A stretch of DNA of 64,000 nt from assembly GCA_004554455.1 (NCBI GenBank), contig SFMG01000007.1:1-64000 (forward strand), given 5' to 3'. The notes below the pieces were generated by a model. That model had not been told where the DNA came from and searched no databases. It saw nothing but the letters and a program-made list of their open reading frames with translations. The position numbers and the translations under genes were made by a program. This DNA comes from Bacteroidales bacterium (GTDB lineage Bacteria; Bacteroidota; Bacteroidia; Bacteroidales; UBA932). Positions 42,979 to 51,526 of this stretch are shown in pieces. Positions within the stretch are counted from its first letter, which is position 1. Each line of letters begins with the position of its first letter.

Positions 42979-45132
42979 TTATTCGTCTGAATCCTCGTCC
43001 TGGTAAGCCTTGAGGAGCTTCTCCTGAACGTCTCCCGGAACCGGCTGGTAGTCAGCGAATTCCATCGTGAAGGTGGCTGAACCGGAGGTAAGCGAGCTCA
43101 AGGTGGTGGAGTACTTGTAGAGCTCTGCGAGAGGAACGCGTGCCTTCAGCACGGAGAAGCCCTTCTCCGAACCCATGCCCTCGATGATGGCCCTGCGGTT
43201 CTGGAGGTCGGACATACAGGCACCCATGTAGTCTGCAGGGGTGAGGACCTGAACGTTGTAGATAGGCTCCATAATCTTTGGACCGGCGTTGCGGAAGGCC
43301 TCCTTGAAGGCGTTGCGCGCAGCGATGATGAAGGCGATTTCCTTGGAATCGACAGGGTGCATCTTGCCGTCATACACGAAGACGCGTATGTCGCGGGCGT
43401 AGGAACCGGTGAGAGGTCCTTCCTCGAGTTTCTGCATCAGACCCTTCTTGATGGCAGGCATGAAGCTGGCGTCGATGGCACCGCCGACAACGCAGTTGTA
43501 GAACTCGAACTTGCCGCCCCACTCGAGGGTGAACTCCTCCTTGCCCTTGACGTTGAGCTGGGTGTCCTTGCCGTCGATCTTGAAGCGTGCGGTGGTCTCC
43601 ACTCCCTCGACTATAGGCTCGATAAGGAGGTGAACCTCTCCGAACTGGCCCGCACCGCCGGACTGTTTCTTGTGGCGGTACTGTGCGGTAGCCACCTTGG
43701 TGATGGTCTCGCGGTAGGAGATTCTCGGAGCGCTGAGCTCTATGGCCACCTTGTTCTCGTTGAGGAGTCTCCACTTCACGAAGTTGATATGCTGCTCGCC
43801 CATGCCCTTGATGATGGTCTGCTTGAGCTCCTTGGCGTAAACGACCACGATTGTAGGATCCTCTGCGGATATCTTGTTCAGGGCCTCGCCGAGCTTCTCG
43901 TCATCCTTCTGCTCGACGGCCTTGATGGCGAAACGTATCTTGGATGCAGGGAACTTGATAGGAACCACCGCGATGTCGGCGCCCGGAGCGCAGAGGGTGG
44001 AGTTGGTCTTTGCCGCACGCAGCTTGACGGTACAGCCGATGTCACCGGCGCGGAGCTCGTTGACGGCCTCTTTCTTCTTGCCTGCAACCGCGTAGAGCGA
44101 GGAGAGTCTCTCCTTGTCTCCGGTAACGGCATTCTCGAGGTCCTGACCGAGAGTGACGACGCCGGACATAACCTTGAAATAAGCAACCTCGCCGAGGTGC
44201 TGCTCAAGCTGGGTCTTGTAGATGAAGAGAGCGGTCTTGCCCTTGTCGTCGCAAGCCAGGCTGCTGCCGTTCAGGAGCTCGGCCTCCCTCTCTGCAGGGG
44301 AAGCTGCCACCTTGATGGTGAACTCCATAAGCCTCTTCACGCCTATGCTCTTCTTTGCCGAGAGGCAGAAGATAGGCATTGCCTCGCCCTGGCGTATTCC
44401 TATGCCCAGGCCCTTGCGTATCTCGTCCTCGTCAAGCTCTCCCTGGTCGAAGAACTTCTCCATAAGGCTGTCGTCGTACTCGGCTGCCTTTTCGATGAGG
44501 GCCTGACGGAGTTCCTCTGCCTCGTCTATATACTCTGCAGGGATTTCGAGGTCCTCGCGCTTGCCGTTGTCGTCCACGAAGTGGTAATATTTCATCTTGA
44601 GCACATCCACAAAGCCGTCGAAGCCCAGGCCTGCGTTCACAGGGAACTGTATGATTACCGGCTTGCTGCCGAAGGCTTCCTTGAGGCCTTCAATCGTGCC
44701 TTCCCAGTTGGCTTTCTCTCCATCGAGCTGGTTGACGCCCAGGATGAGCGGAACCTTGTACTCGTCAGCGAAGCGGGCTGCGATTTCGGTGCCCACCTCG
44801 ACTCCCTGCTGTGCGTTGACAACAAGTACACCTGTCTCGCAGACCTTGAAAGCGGAGATTGCGCCGCCGATGAAGTCGTCAGAGCCAGGTGCGTCGATTA
44901 TATTGAATTTGGTGTCGAGGAATTCGGTGTAGAGCGGAGTCGCGAACACGGACTTCTGGTTCATCTGCTCGTATTCGGTGTTGTCGGATACGGTGTTCTT
45001 GCCTTCTACTGTGCCTTTCCTGTCGATAACCTTGCCTTCATAGAGCATTGCCTCGGCCAGTGTGGTCTTGCCGGACCTTGTACTGCCGAGGAGGACCACA
45101 TTACGGATGTTTTGCGTTGAGTAAGTTTTCAT
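42979..45132 (-). CDS. EF-G paralogue (EF-G2-like) lacking the catalytic histidine
   Basis: A 717-aa EF-G-like translational factor with all five domains by length. P-loop GSTRSGKT (16-23) is present, but switch II reads DAPGSDDF (80-87), with Ser84 where active EF-G has the catalytic His of DTPGHVDF. Switch I has no RGITI, and G4 reads NQLD instead of NKxD. A Bacteroides EF-G paralogue, EF-G2, is reported to support translation without GTP hydrolysis and to matter in starvation and gut colonisation; this gene fits that group. It has its own promoter and a leader hairpin, with no ribosomal genes nearby, consistent with regulated expression apart from canonical fusA. Confidence 0.87.
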   Translation of the reverse strand: MKTYSTQNIRNVVLLGSTRSGKTTLAEAMLYEGKVIDRKGTVEGKNTVSDNTEYEQMNQKSVFATPLYTEFLDTKFNIIDAPGSDDFIGGAISAFKVCETGVLVVNAQQGVEVGTEIAARFADEYKVPLILGVNQLDGEKANWEGTIEGLKEAFGSKPVIIQFPVNAGLGFDGFVDVLKMKYYHFVDDNGKREDLEIPAEYIDEAEELRQALIEKAAEYDDSLMEKFFDQGELDEDEIRKGLGIGIRQGEAMPIFCLSAKKSIGVKRLMEFTIKVAASPAEREAELLNGSSLACDDKGKTALFIYKTQLEQHLGEVAYFKVMSGVVTLGQDLENAVTGDKERLSSLYAVAGKKKEAVNELRAGDIGCTVKLRAAKTNSTLCAPGADIAVVPIKFPASKIRFAIKAVEQKDDEKLGEALNKISAEDPTIVVVYAKELKQTIIKGMGEQHINFVKWRLLNENKVAIELSAPRISYRETITKVATAQYRHKKQSGGAGQFGEVHLLIEPIVEGVETTARFKIDGKDTQLNVKGKEEFTLEWGGKFEFYNCVVGGAIDASFMPAIKKGLMQKLEEGPLTGSYARDIRVFVYDGKMHPVDSKEIAFIIAARNAFKEAFRNAGPKIMEPIYNVQVLTPADYMGACMSDLQNRRAIIEGMGSEKGFSVLKARVPLAELYKYSTTLSSLTSGSATFTMEFADYQPVPGDVQEKLLKAYQDEDSDE

Positions 45133-45164
45133 GGTGTTATTTTTATGTGTTTATTTCCATTCGC

Positions 45165-45189
45165 GGATGCCACAATATGCGGCGCATCC
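45165..45189 (-). repeat. Imperfect inverted repeat in the EF-G2-like gene leader
   Basis: On the minus strand GGAT, a GC bulge, GCCGCA, loop TAT, then TGTGGC and ATCC can fold into a 10-pair hairpin about 30 nt before the start codon. It lies within the predicted 5' leader and may influence translation. Confidence 0.35.
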
Positions 45190-45192
45190 CCA

Positions 45193-45223
45193 CAAATCTA
45201 AAAAAAAAGATATGCAATCGCAA
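45193..45223 (-). promoter_or_regulatory. Promoter of the EF-G2-like gene
   Basis: TAGATTTG (45200-45193 on the minus strand) matches TAnnTTTG, and CTTG lies 20 nt upstream as a -33 element with one mismatch. The resulting leader is about 55-60 nt long. Confidence 0.6.
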
Positions 45224-45264
45224 GAATGCGCCGTTATTTCGCGACTATACTTATGTTTTGAGGC

Positions 45265-46326
45265 CTATCTGACAGAGTCGGCGAGCTTGCGGGCCAGTTC
45301 CAGGAAGGCCATTCCGTCCGGACGGCTGCCCAGGGCTGCGGGTTCCCCGTCGTCTCCGCCTTCGCGTATGCTCTGCACTATAGGAATCTGCCCGAGCAGA
45401 GGAATGCCGTATTTTTCGGCCATGCGGGCGCCGCCGTCGCGTCCGAAAATGTAATATCGGTTCTCCGGCAGCTCCTCCGGCGTAAACCAGGCCATATTCT
45501 CGACCAGTCCGAATATAGGCTTGTTTATGCTCTCGTTGCGGAACATGTTCACCCCCTTCTCGACGTCGGCGAGGGCCACGGCCTGAGGGGTGCTGACTAT
45601 GACCGCCCCCTCCATAGGGATGTCGTGGACGAGGCTGATGTGTATGTCGCCCGTTCCGGGAGGCATGTCTATGAGCAGGAAGTCGAGTTCCTCCCACCTG
45701 ACCTGGAGTATCATCTGCCTGAGGGCGTTGCAGGCCATCGGACCGCGCCATATCAGGGCCTGGTCCGGAGCGGCGAAGTAGCCTATCGACATCCACTTCA
45801 CCCCATATTTCTCAACAGGGAATATGACTTCCTTCTCTCCCTCGCTGAAGGCCTCGGGGCAGGCGCCCTCGGTGCCGGTCATCTTCGGCACGGACGGGCC
45901 ATAGACGTCGGCGTCCGCCAGACCCACCCTGTAGCCCAGACGGGCCAGGGCCACGGCCAGGTTGACTGCGACGGTGGATTTGCCGACTCCGCCCTTGCCG
46001 GAGGCTATGCCAATGATGTGGCTCACCTTTTCGAGCTCCTCGGTGCCCAGGTCCAGACCGGCCTTCTTCTTTGCCGGGACCTCGTCCTTTACAATGGTTT
46101 TCAGTTCTGCCTCGACGCCGGGGAAATGCCTCGCCAGGGCAGCCCTGGCGCTTCCGCAGAGGTAGTCGGCAAGCGGGTCGCGGTGTTTCGGAAAGGCCAG
46201 GGTCACTCTGATCTTTCCCTCAGAGAGCTCCGCATCTTCGACCAGGCCGAGTGCAACGATGTCACGGTCGCCCTTGGCCGGGTGCTGCACCTCGGCAAGG
46301 GCCTTCAGTATCTCTTCTTTCTGCAT
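45265..46326 (-). CDS. Mrp/NBP35-family ATPase, probable iron-sulfur carrier
   Basis: A 353-aa cytoplasmic P-loop protein thought to carry or load Fe-S clusters. The N-terminal FSCA/DUF59-like domain (about 1-85) is followed by the deviant Walker A GIASGKGGVGKST (106-118), DADVYGPS and the DMPPGTGD motif. At the position of the usual CPHC cluster motif this protein reads ENMAWFTPEELPENRYY, without cysteines. Start ATG 46326 (MQKEEILKAL) is preferred over the frame to 46422, since it is 3 nt from the upstream stop. Co-transcribed with the S46 peptidase. Confidence 0.88.
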   Translation of the reverse strand: MQKEEILKALAEVQHPAKGDRDIVALGLVEDAELSEGKIRVTLAFPKHRDPLADYLCGSARAALARHFPGVEAELKTIVKDEVPAKKKAGLDLGTEELEKVSHIIGIASGKGGVGKSTVAVNLAVALARLGYRVGLADADVYGPSVPKMTGTEGACPEAFSEGEKEVIFPVEKYGVKWMSIGYFAAPDQALIWRGPMACNALRQMILQVRWEELDFLLIDMPPGTGDIHISLVHDIPMEGAVIVSTPQAVALADVEKGVNMFRNESINKPIFGLVENMAWFTPEELPENRYYIFGRDGGARMAEKYGIPLLGQIPIVQSIREGGDDGEPAALGSRPDGMAFLELARKLADSVR

Positions 46327-46328
46327 TT

Positions 46329-48425
46329 CTATCTGACTATGGTCATTTCGTCGAGCAGCCATCCGGCTCCTCCGAACTTGTCTATTATGAGCAGGACATA
46401 GCGTATGTCCACATTGATGCATCTCTGGAGCTCCGGCTCGAACATCACGTCGCTGGACATAGACTCCCAGTTGCCGTCGAAGGCCAGTCCCAGGAGCTGT
46501 CCGTCAGCGTTCATTATAGGGCTGCCGGAGTTGCCGCCGGTGATGTCGTTGTTCGAGAGGAAGCAGGTCGGCATCTTGCCGTTGTCCATGGCATAGTCGC
46601 CGTAGTCTGCGTTCTTCCATATCTCCTTCAGCTTTGCCGGAACCACGAATTCCCAATTGTCCGGGTCCTCCTTTTCCATCACTCCGTCGAGGGTGGTGTA
46701 GTGGCGGTAGAGCACGGCATCCTTAGGGGAGTAGCTCATCACGTGGCCCCAGGTCAGTCTCATGGTGAAGTTGGCGTCCGGGTAGCTGGCCTCGCCCTTG
46801 CGCCATTCCATAAGGCCGGCGGTGTAGGTCTTCTGCAGGGCTGCGAGCTCTTCTGCGTATTCCATCGCGCCGGCATTGGTGCCGTAAACTATCTGCATGA
46901 ACTCTTTGCCGAGAGCCATCGCCGGGTCGTTTACGATCTGTTCCGCATCGGCGCCGCTGAGCTTCTCATAGGAAGTGAATACGGAATTGCCGAAGAGGGC
47001 ATCCAGGTCAATCTCCCCGATTTCGAGACCTTCCGGGGCGTTCTGTCTGTAGTAGCCTATGAGGGCCTCCGCCACCTTGCGGTCCACTTTGACGCTGTAG
47101 TCCTTGTAGAAGCCCTTCATCATCTCCAGGGCACTGCTTACGGCCGCCAGGCTGTCGCTGCCGCTTTTCAGTGCGCGGTTGTAGAAATTGTTCCAATAGA
47201 TTGCGGCCTTGGTTATTTCGATCTGATAGAGGGTCTCGTAGGCGAGGGTGAAGGCCTCCCTGGTGGCCTCCTGCTTCTCAATGCAGGCGGCGATGTCGGC
47301 AGTGACGCTGCCATATTTCCGGGCTCTTGAAGACTTGGCCTCAACCCATCTGTTGAAATCGGCCTCCTCCTGCCTTGCGCGGCCTATGATGTCGAGCTTG
47401 TCGAAGGCGAGCTTCATTCCCTGCCACTTCTTCCAGCCGTTCGAAGAGCCGGAGTACTTGCTGGCATACTGTATCTTCACCGCCGGGTCGGCGAGCATTT
47501 CCTCCATCATCGCGTTCTGGCGGAGCGTGCGTGCGGCAATCCTTATGTCATTGTTGGCAATCTGCGATTCGAGTTCAGGCGAGGTCTGGAAGCGGGTGGT
47601 GCGTCCGGGATAGCCCATAATCATGGTGAAGTCGCCTTCCTGCACGCCCTTGAGCGAGATGGCGAGATGCTGCTTCGGGCGGTAAGGCACGTTCTCCGGG
47701 GAGTACTCGGCCGGCTGGTTGTCCGCTCCGGCATATACCCTGAACATAGAGAAGTCGCAGGTGTGTCGCGGCCACATCCAGTTGTCGGTGTCTGCGCCGA
47801 ACTTGCCTATCGATGAAGGCGGTGCGCCGACGAAGCGTACGTCCCTGTATATCTTATATACTATAAGGTATTGTACGTTGTCGTTGTAGAAGGATACGAT
47901 TTCCGCCGTCGAGCCGGGTACCGAGGCCTCCGCCGCCTTTACCATCGCCTCCTTCGTCTCTTCCATAAAGGCCTCCAGGTCTTCGACCTTGTTCTTGAGC
48001 GCTTTCTCGCGGGCCTTTTCAAGTGCGGCCGTGACGTCGTTCATCCTCTCCATGAAGGTGACGCTCAACCCGGCCACAGGCAGCTCCTCGGAACGGTTCA
48101 TGGCCCAGAATCCGTCGGCAAGGTAGTTGTGTTCGACGCTGCTGAGCTTCTGTATGCTGCTGTAGCCGCAGTGGTGGTTGGTCAGCAGCAGGCCCTCGTC
48201 GGACACGATCTCTCCGGTGCAGCCTCCGCCGAACTGGACTATCGCGTCTTTGAGCGAACTCTTGTTTATCGAATATATCTCTTCCGGCGTCAGCCGGCAG
48301 CCGGCCTCCTTCAAGGCCTTGGCGTTCATTTTCTGGATAAGCGGCAGCAGCCACATTCCTTCGTCGGCGCGTATCGTTGCCGCGCAGATCAGAAGCGCGC
48401 CCAGGGTGCAAAGTATCTTCTTCAT
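46329..48425 (-). CDS. S46-family dipeptidyl peptidase, DPP7-like
   Basis: Periplasmic serine peptidase that removes dipeptides from peptides, a key step in protein use by asaccharolytic Bacteroidales. The 698-aa protein starts with a signal peptide (MKKILCTLGALLICAATIRA). The catalytic triad regions are visible: TNHHC (His84/85), the PRHTCDFSMFRVY segment with Asp, and GGNSGSP with Ser about 633. The specificity motif reads LAFDGNWESMS; Gly at this place marks DPP7 (hydrophobic P1), while DPP11 has Arg. The C-terminal DIRYVLLIIDKFGGAGWLL is typical. ATG 48425 is the start by signal-peptide position. It heads an operon with the Mrp gene. Confidence 0.93.
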   Translation of the reverse strand: MKKILCTLGALLICAATIRADEGMWLLPLIQKMNAKALKEAGCRLTPEEIYSINKSSLKDAIVQFGGGCTGEIVSDEGLLLTNHHCGYSSIQKLSSVEHNYLADGFWAMNRSEELPVAGLSVTFMERMNDVTAALEKAREKALKNKVEDLEAFMEETKEAMVKAAEASVPGSTAEIVSFYNDNVQYLIVYKIYRDVRFVGAPPSSIGKFGADTDNWMWPRHTCDFSMFRVYAGADNQPAEYSPENVPYRPKQHLAISLKGVQEGDFTMIMGYPGRTTRFQTSPELESQIANNDIRIAARTLRQNAMMEEMLADPAVKIQYASKYSGSSNGWKKWQGMKLAFDKLDIIGRARQEEADFNRWVEAKSSRARKYGSVTADIAACIEKQEATREAFTLAYETLYQIEITKAAIYWNNFYNRALKSGSDSLAAVSSALEMMKGFYKDYSVKVDRKVAEALIGYYRQNAPEGLEIGEIDLDALFGNSVFTSYEKLSGADAEQIVNDPAMALGKEFMQIVYGTNAGAMEYAEELAALQKTYTAGLMEWRKGEASYPDANFTMRLTWGHVMSYSPKDAVLYRHYTTLDGVMEKEDPDNWEFVVPAKLKEIWKNADYGDYAMDNGKMPTCFLSNNDITGGNSGSPIMNADGQLLGLAFDGNWESMSSDVMFEPELQRCINVDIRYVLLIIDKFGGAGWLLDEMTIVR

Positions 48426-48453
48426 ATATGAAATTATATTTTTCGTCAAATGG

Positions 48454-48461
48454 CAAAGATA
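48454..48461 (-). promoter_or_regulatory. -7 element of the S46 peptidase gene
   Basis: TATCTTTG on the minus strand, an exact match 28 nt before ATG 48425. It shares a short divergent spacer with the ksgA promoter. Confidence 0.5.
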
Positions 48462-48472
48462 GCACATCAATT

Positions 48473-48503
48473 TTTGAAAATATTACGGAAAAGCGTACTT
48501 TTA
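48473..48503 (+). promoter_or_regulatory. Promoter of ksgA
   Basis: TTTG (48473-48476), 19 nt, then TACTTTTA (48496-48503): consensus spacing with one mismatch in the -7 box. The predicted start of transcription lies about 25 nt before ATG 48536, which rules out translation from far upstream. Confidence 0.55.
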
Positions 48504-48535
48504 CAAAAATATGATTCTTTTTGCGACAGGCATAT

Positions 48536-49339
48536 ATGAGTGAAGTAAGACCGAAAAAAGCCCTTGGGCAGCATTTTCTCACCGACCTGTCCGTGTCCCG
48601 CCGCATCGCCGACTCCCTGTTGGCGGAGGAGAGAACGGACGTGCTGGAAGTGGGGCCGGGAATGGGCGTGCTGACACGCTTCCTGCTGGAGCGGCCGGAA
48701 ATAGCCCTCAGGGCGGTGGAGATAGACAGGGAATCCGTGGACTATCTGCTCCTGCACTATCCCGAGCTGAACGGGGCCCTGATAGAAGCCGATTTCCTCA
48801 GGCTCAGACTGGAGAATTTCTTTCCCGGCAATTTCTGCGTGATAGGCAATTTCCCCTACAACATATCCTCCCAGATTTTCTTCAAAATACTGGATTACAG
48901 GGAGAGGGTGCCGCAGGTGGTGTGTATGATACAGAAGGAAGTGGCGGAACGCATAGCCGAGAAGCCCGGTAGCAAGACCTACGGCATACTCTCGGTGCTG
49001 CTCCAGGCCTGGTACGACATAGAGTACCTCTTCACGGTCGGCCCGGGAGCCTTCAATCCCCCTCCCAAGGTACAGTCCGCCGTGATTCGTCTGCGCCGCA
49101 ACGGGCGCACTTCCCTCCCTTGCGACGAGGCCCTGTTCAAGACCGTGGTCAAGACAGCATTCAACCAGAGGCGCAAGACCCTGCGCAATTCCCTGAAGCC
49201 CCTCATCGCCGACAAGGCCTTGAGGGAACAATGGGATGCAGAGACACTTTCCGCCTTCGTTTCCCGTCCCGTCTTCGACCTGCGCCCTGAGCGTCTCGGG
49301 GTGGAAGAGTTCGTCGATTTGACACTCTCGCTGGCCTGA
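48536..49339 (+). CDS. rsmA: 16S rRNA (adenine1518/1519-N6)-dimethyltransferase
   Basis: SAM-dependent methyltransferase (KsgA) that dimethylates two adenines near the 3' end of 16S rRNA and checks small-subunit assembly. The 267-aa protein begins MSEVRPKKALGQHFLTD, with the family motif KALGQHFL. LEVGPGMGVLT is the SAM-binding loop and GNFPYNISSQI is the NLPY-type catalytic motif (here NFPY). TTG 48521 would add five residues; ATG 48536 is preferred. It stands apart from its neighbours behind its own promoter. Confidence 0.96.
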   Translation: MSEVRPKKALGQHFLTDLSVSRRIADSLLAEERTDVLEVGPGMGVLTRFLLERPEIALRAVEIDRESVDYLLLHYPELNGALIEADFLRLRLENFFPGNFCVIGNFPYNISSQIFFKILDYRERVPQVVCMIQKEVAERIAEKPGSKTYGILSVLLQAWYDIEYLFTVGPGAFNPPPKVQSAVIRLRRNGRTSLPCDEALFKTVVKTAFNQRRKTLRNSLKPLIADKALREQWDAETLSAFVSRPVFDLRPERLGVEEFVDLTLSLA

Positions 49340-49342
49340 TGC

Positions 49343-49373
49343 TTGCTTGTTAGCCAAATTGTTTTTAATTTTA
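49343..49373 (+). promoter_or_regulatory. Possible promoter of the epimerase-phosphodiesterase pair
   Basis: TTG (49343-49345), 20 nt, then TAATTTTA (49366-49373): spacing fits, and each box has one mismatch. It lies 57 nt before the ATG at 49430. Confidence 0.3.
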
Positions 49374-49429
49374 TGAGAGTTTTCCACGTGAAGACTGAAA
49401 CCAGATAACCAACCCCAAAACCAGACATT

Positions 49430-50596
49430 ATGACTGAGAAGACAGACATCTTTGTCCGCGGCGTCCAGGACGCGATGGACAATATCCTCCGTTTCTGGAC
49501 TGAAAACATGCAGGACCCGAGAGGTGGCTATTACGGACGAATGAGCTCCTCCGGAGAGATTGATGAGAGTGCCCCGAAGGGCGTAGTGCTGAACACCAGG
49601 ATTCTTTGGGCGATGTCGGCGGCCTACAGGGCCGGCCGCAAGGAGGAGCACCTCCTCGCCGCCACCAGGGCAAAGGATTATATGGTCGAGAACTTCTTCG
49701 ACCACAAGCACGGTGGAGTCTATTGGACTCTTGACACCGACAACAACAGGCTTGACGCACGCAAGCAGGCGTATGCGCAGGCCTTTGCCATATATGCCCT
49801 CTGCGAGTACATCAGGGCTACCGGCGACGAGAGCCCTCTCAACTATGCGAAGAACCTCTACACCGTGCTCGAGAAGGAGCTCCGCGACAGGGAGAACGGC
49901 GGTTACGTCGAGGCCCTGGAACGCGACTGGAGCGAATGCAAGGGCTGCGACTGCAGTTCCGTCAAGAGGATAGGCACCCAGATACACGTGCTCGAGGCCC
50001 TTTCCGCCCTCTATGAGATATGGCCTGACCCTCAGGTGCGCGAAAGTCTCGTGTCCCTGCTCGAGGTCTTTGTCGAAAAGATATATAATCCGGAGACCGG
50101 CCACCTGAACAACAAGTTCGACAAAGAGTGGAAGCCGCTCTGCAACTGCTGCTCCTTCGGCCACGAAATGGAGGCCAGCTGGATACTCCTGCACGCCGCC
50201 TTCTGCGTCGGAGATATATGCCTTGTCAATAGGGTGCGCAAAGTCAGCGACGCCGCCTACCGTGCCGGCTCCTGCGGAATACAACTCGACGGCTCCCTGG
50301 TGAAGGGCGTCAGCGGCGAAGGCAAATATGACTGCGACCGTTACTGGTGGGCACAGGCGGAGGCCGTCGTCGCCTGCCTGTACGTTTGGAAATATCGCGG
50401 CTGCCCTGAAGCCGCCCGCAAGGCTCTGCGCTGCTGGGACTATATATCCTCCAACTTCGTAAGCCCGAAGGGCGAGTGGTACCGCCGCCTCTCTGCAGAC
50501 GGCAAGCCTTATCCGGAGGACGACCTCGTTTCCGCAGACAAGGGCCCTTACCACAACACCCGCATGTGCGCAGAAATACTTTCAATACTTAAATAG
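49430..50596 (+). CDS. AGE-superfamily epimerase, cellobiose/mannobiose 2-epimerase-like
   Basis: A 388-aa (alpha/alpha)6-barrel enzyme predicted to invert C2 of a reducing-end sugar (glucose/mannose in beta-linked disaccharides, or N-acylglucosamine). The three residues known to matter in cellobiose 2-epimerase are present: Arg57 in NTRILW, His245 in GHEMEASW and His375 in KGPYHNTRMC, at nearly the same positions as in characterised enzymes. No signal peptide, so cytoplasmic. No GH130 phosphorylase, the usual partner in mannan use, is nearby. It is co-transcribed with a secreted glycerophosphodiesterase 4 nt downstream, an uncommon pairing. Confidence 0.85.
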   Translation: MTEKTDIFVRGVQDAMDNILRFWTENMQDPRGGYYGRMSSSGEIDESAPKGVVLNTRILWAMSAAYRAGRKEEHLLAATRAKDYMVENFFDHKHGGVYWTLDTDNNRLDARKQAYAQAFAIYALCEYIRATGDESPLNYAKNLYTVLEKELRDRENGGYVEALERDWSECKGCDCSSVKRIGTQIHVLEALSALYEIWPDPQVRESLVSLLEVFVEKIYNPETGHLNNKFDKEWKPLCNCCSFGHEMEASWILLHAAFCVGDICLVNRVRKVSDAAYRAGSCGIQLDGSLVKGVSGEGKYDCDRYWWAQAEAVVACLYVWKYRGCPEAARKALRCWDYISSNFVSPKGEWYRRLSADGKPYPEDDLVSADKGPYHNTRMCAEILSILK

Positions 50597-50600
50597 CAAA

Positions 50601-51437
50601 ATGAAGAAGTTTATTCTTGTAATGATGGCGGCAGTGATGATGGTCCCTGCCGCCCTCGCCCAGGAAAGGGCAAAGTCCCACAAGGTGCAGATCGTGGCCC
50701 ATCGCGGCTACTGGAACTGCGAGGAGGGACAGAACGCAAAGAACTCCATCGCATCCCTTGCGGCAGCCCAGAAATACGGATTCTGGGGCTCGGAGTTCGA
50801 TGTCAATATGACAAAGGATGGGGTGTTGCTCGTCTTCCACGACGGCTCCATAAAGATTGACGGAGAGAAGAAGAGGATAGACCAGAACAACTACGAGGTC
50901 TTCAAGGACTACCGTCTCGTGAACGGGGAGCCGATTCCTACCCTCGCTGACTATCTTGTACAGGCCCGCAAGTCTCCGAAGACCAAGATGGTGTTCGAAA
51001 TCAAGAAGGCCTCGACCCCGGAGCACGAGCGTGCCTGCGTGGACGAAAGTATCAAGGTGCTCAAGGAGTACGGTTATTTCTCTCCTAAGAAGACCATATT
51101 CATTTCCTTCAGCATGAATGTCTGCAAGTACCTCGCAGAGGTGGCCCCGGGCTTCACCGTCCAGTACCTCGGATCGGACAGGACTCCGGATCAGGTCTTC
51201 GCTGAGGGCGTGAACGGTGTCGATACAGAATACGGCAAGCTGCTCGGAGACAAGGACTGGGTAAGCAGCGCGAAGGCCCACGGCATGAGCGTCAACACCT
51301 GGACCGTCGATGAGGAAGATTCCATGGAAGCCGTCCTGCTCAGGGGCGTTGACCAGATAACCACCAACGAGCCTGAAGTGACCAGGGCCCTGATAAAGAA
51401 GCAGGGCTGGAAAGAAGAGAAAAAGACCCGCCGCTAG
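50601..51437 (+). CDS. Secreted glycerophosphodiester phosphodiesterase-family protein
   Basis: A 278-aa exported TIM-barrel enzyme hydrolysing glycerophosphodiesters to glycerol phosphate and an alcohol. Signal peptide MKKFILVMMAAVMMVPAALA. The catalytic set is visible: AHRG (His34, Arg35), EFDVN (Glu65, Asp67) and FHDG (His80, Asp81). VNTWTVDEEDSM near the C-terminus is the conserved final strand, and the NTWTV motif is typical. Possible substrates include deacylated phospholipids or glycerophosphate-containing polymers. It starts 4 nt after the epimerase stop and ends at a terminator shared with aspS. Confidence 0.92.
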   Translation: MKKFILVMMAAVMMVPAALAQERAKSHKVQIVAHRGYWNCEEGQNAKNSIASLAAAQKYGFWGSEFDVNMTKDGVLLVFHDGSIKIDGEKKRIDQNNYEVFKDYRLVNGEPIPTLADYLVQARKSPKTKMVFEIKKASTPEHERACVDESIKVLKEYGYFSPKKTIFISFSMNVCKYLAEVAPGFTVQYLGSDRTPDQVFAEGVNGVDTEYGKLLGDKDWVSSAKAHGMSVNTWTVDEEDSMEAVLLRGVDQITTNEPEVTRALIKKQGWKEEKKTRR

Positions 51438-51450
51438 GTCGGCACACATT

Positions 51451-51482
51451 AAAAAAAGACCCGTGATGCGGGTCTTTTTTTT
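51451..51482. terminator. Bidirectional terminator between the phosphodiesterase gene and aspS
   Basis: AAAAAAAGACCCG and CGGGTCTTTTTTTT form a 12-13 bp stem with a 5-nt loop. The A/T runs on both sides make it work in either direction for the two convergent genes. Confidence 0.85.
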
Positions 51483-51484
51483 GT

Positions 51485-51526
51485 GCTCTGCTATGCTTCC
51501 GGTTTTTTGCTCTGTTATGCTTCCGG
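51485..51526. repeat. 24-bp tandem duplication at the aspS 3' end
   Basis: The 18-bp word GCTCTGYTATGCTTCCGG occurs at 51485-51502 and 51509-51526 with one difference, joined by TTTTTT (period 24 bp). The second copy holds the aspS stop codon. The first lies in frame downstream and encodes the same Pro-Glu-Ala-stop ending, so the gene tail has been duplicated past its stop. Confidence 0.75.

Noticed and set aside
43357..45120. 587-aa open frame antisense to the EF-G2-like gene
   Set aside because: It mirrors the codon structure of a clear EF-G gene on the other strand and its translation has no family features; long antisense frames are common here because stops are rare opposite GC-rich codons.
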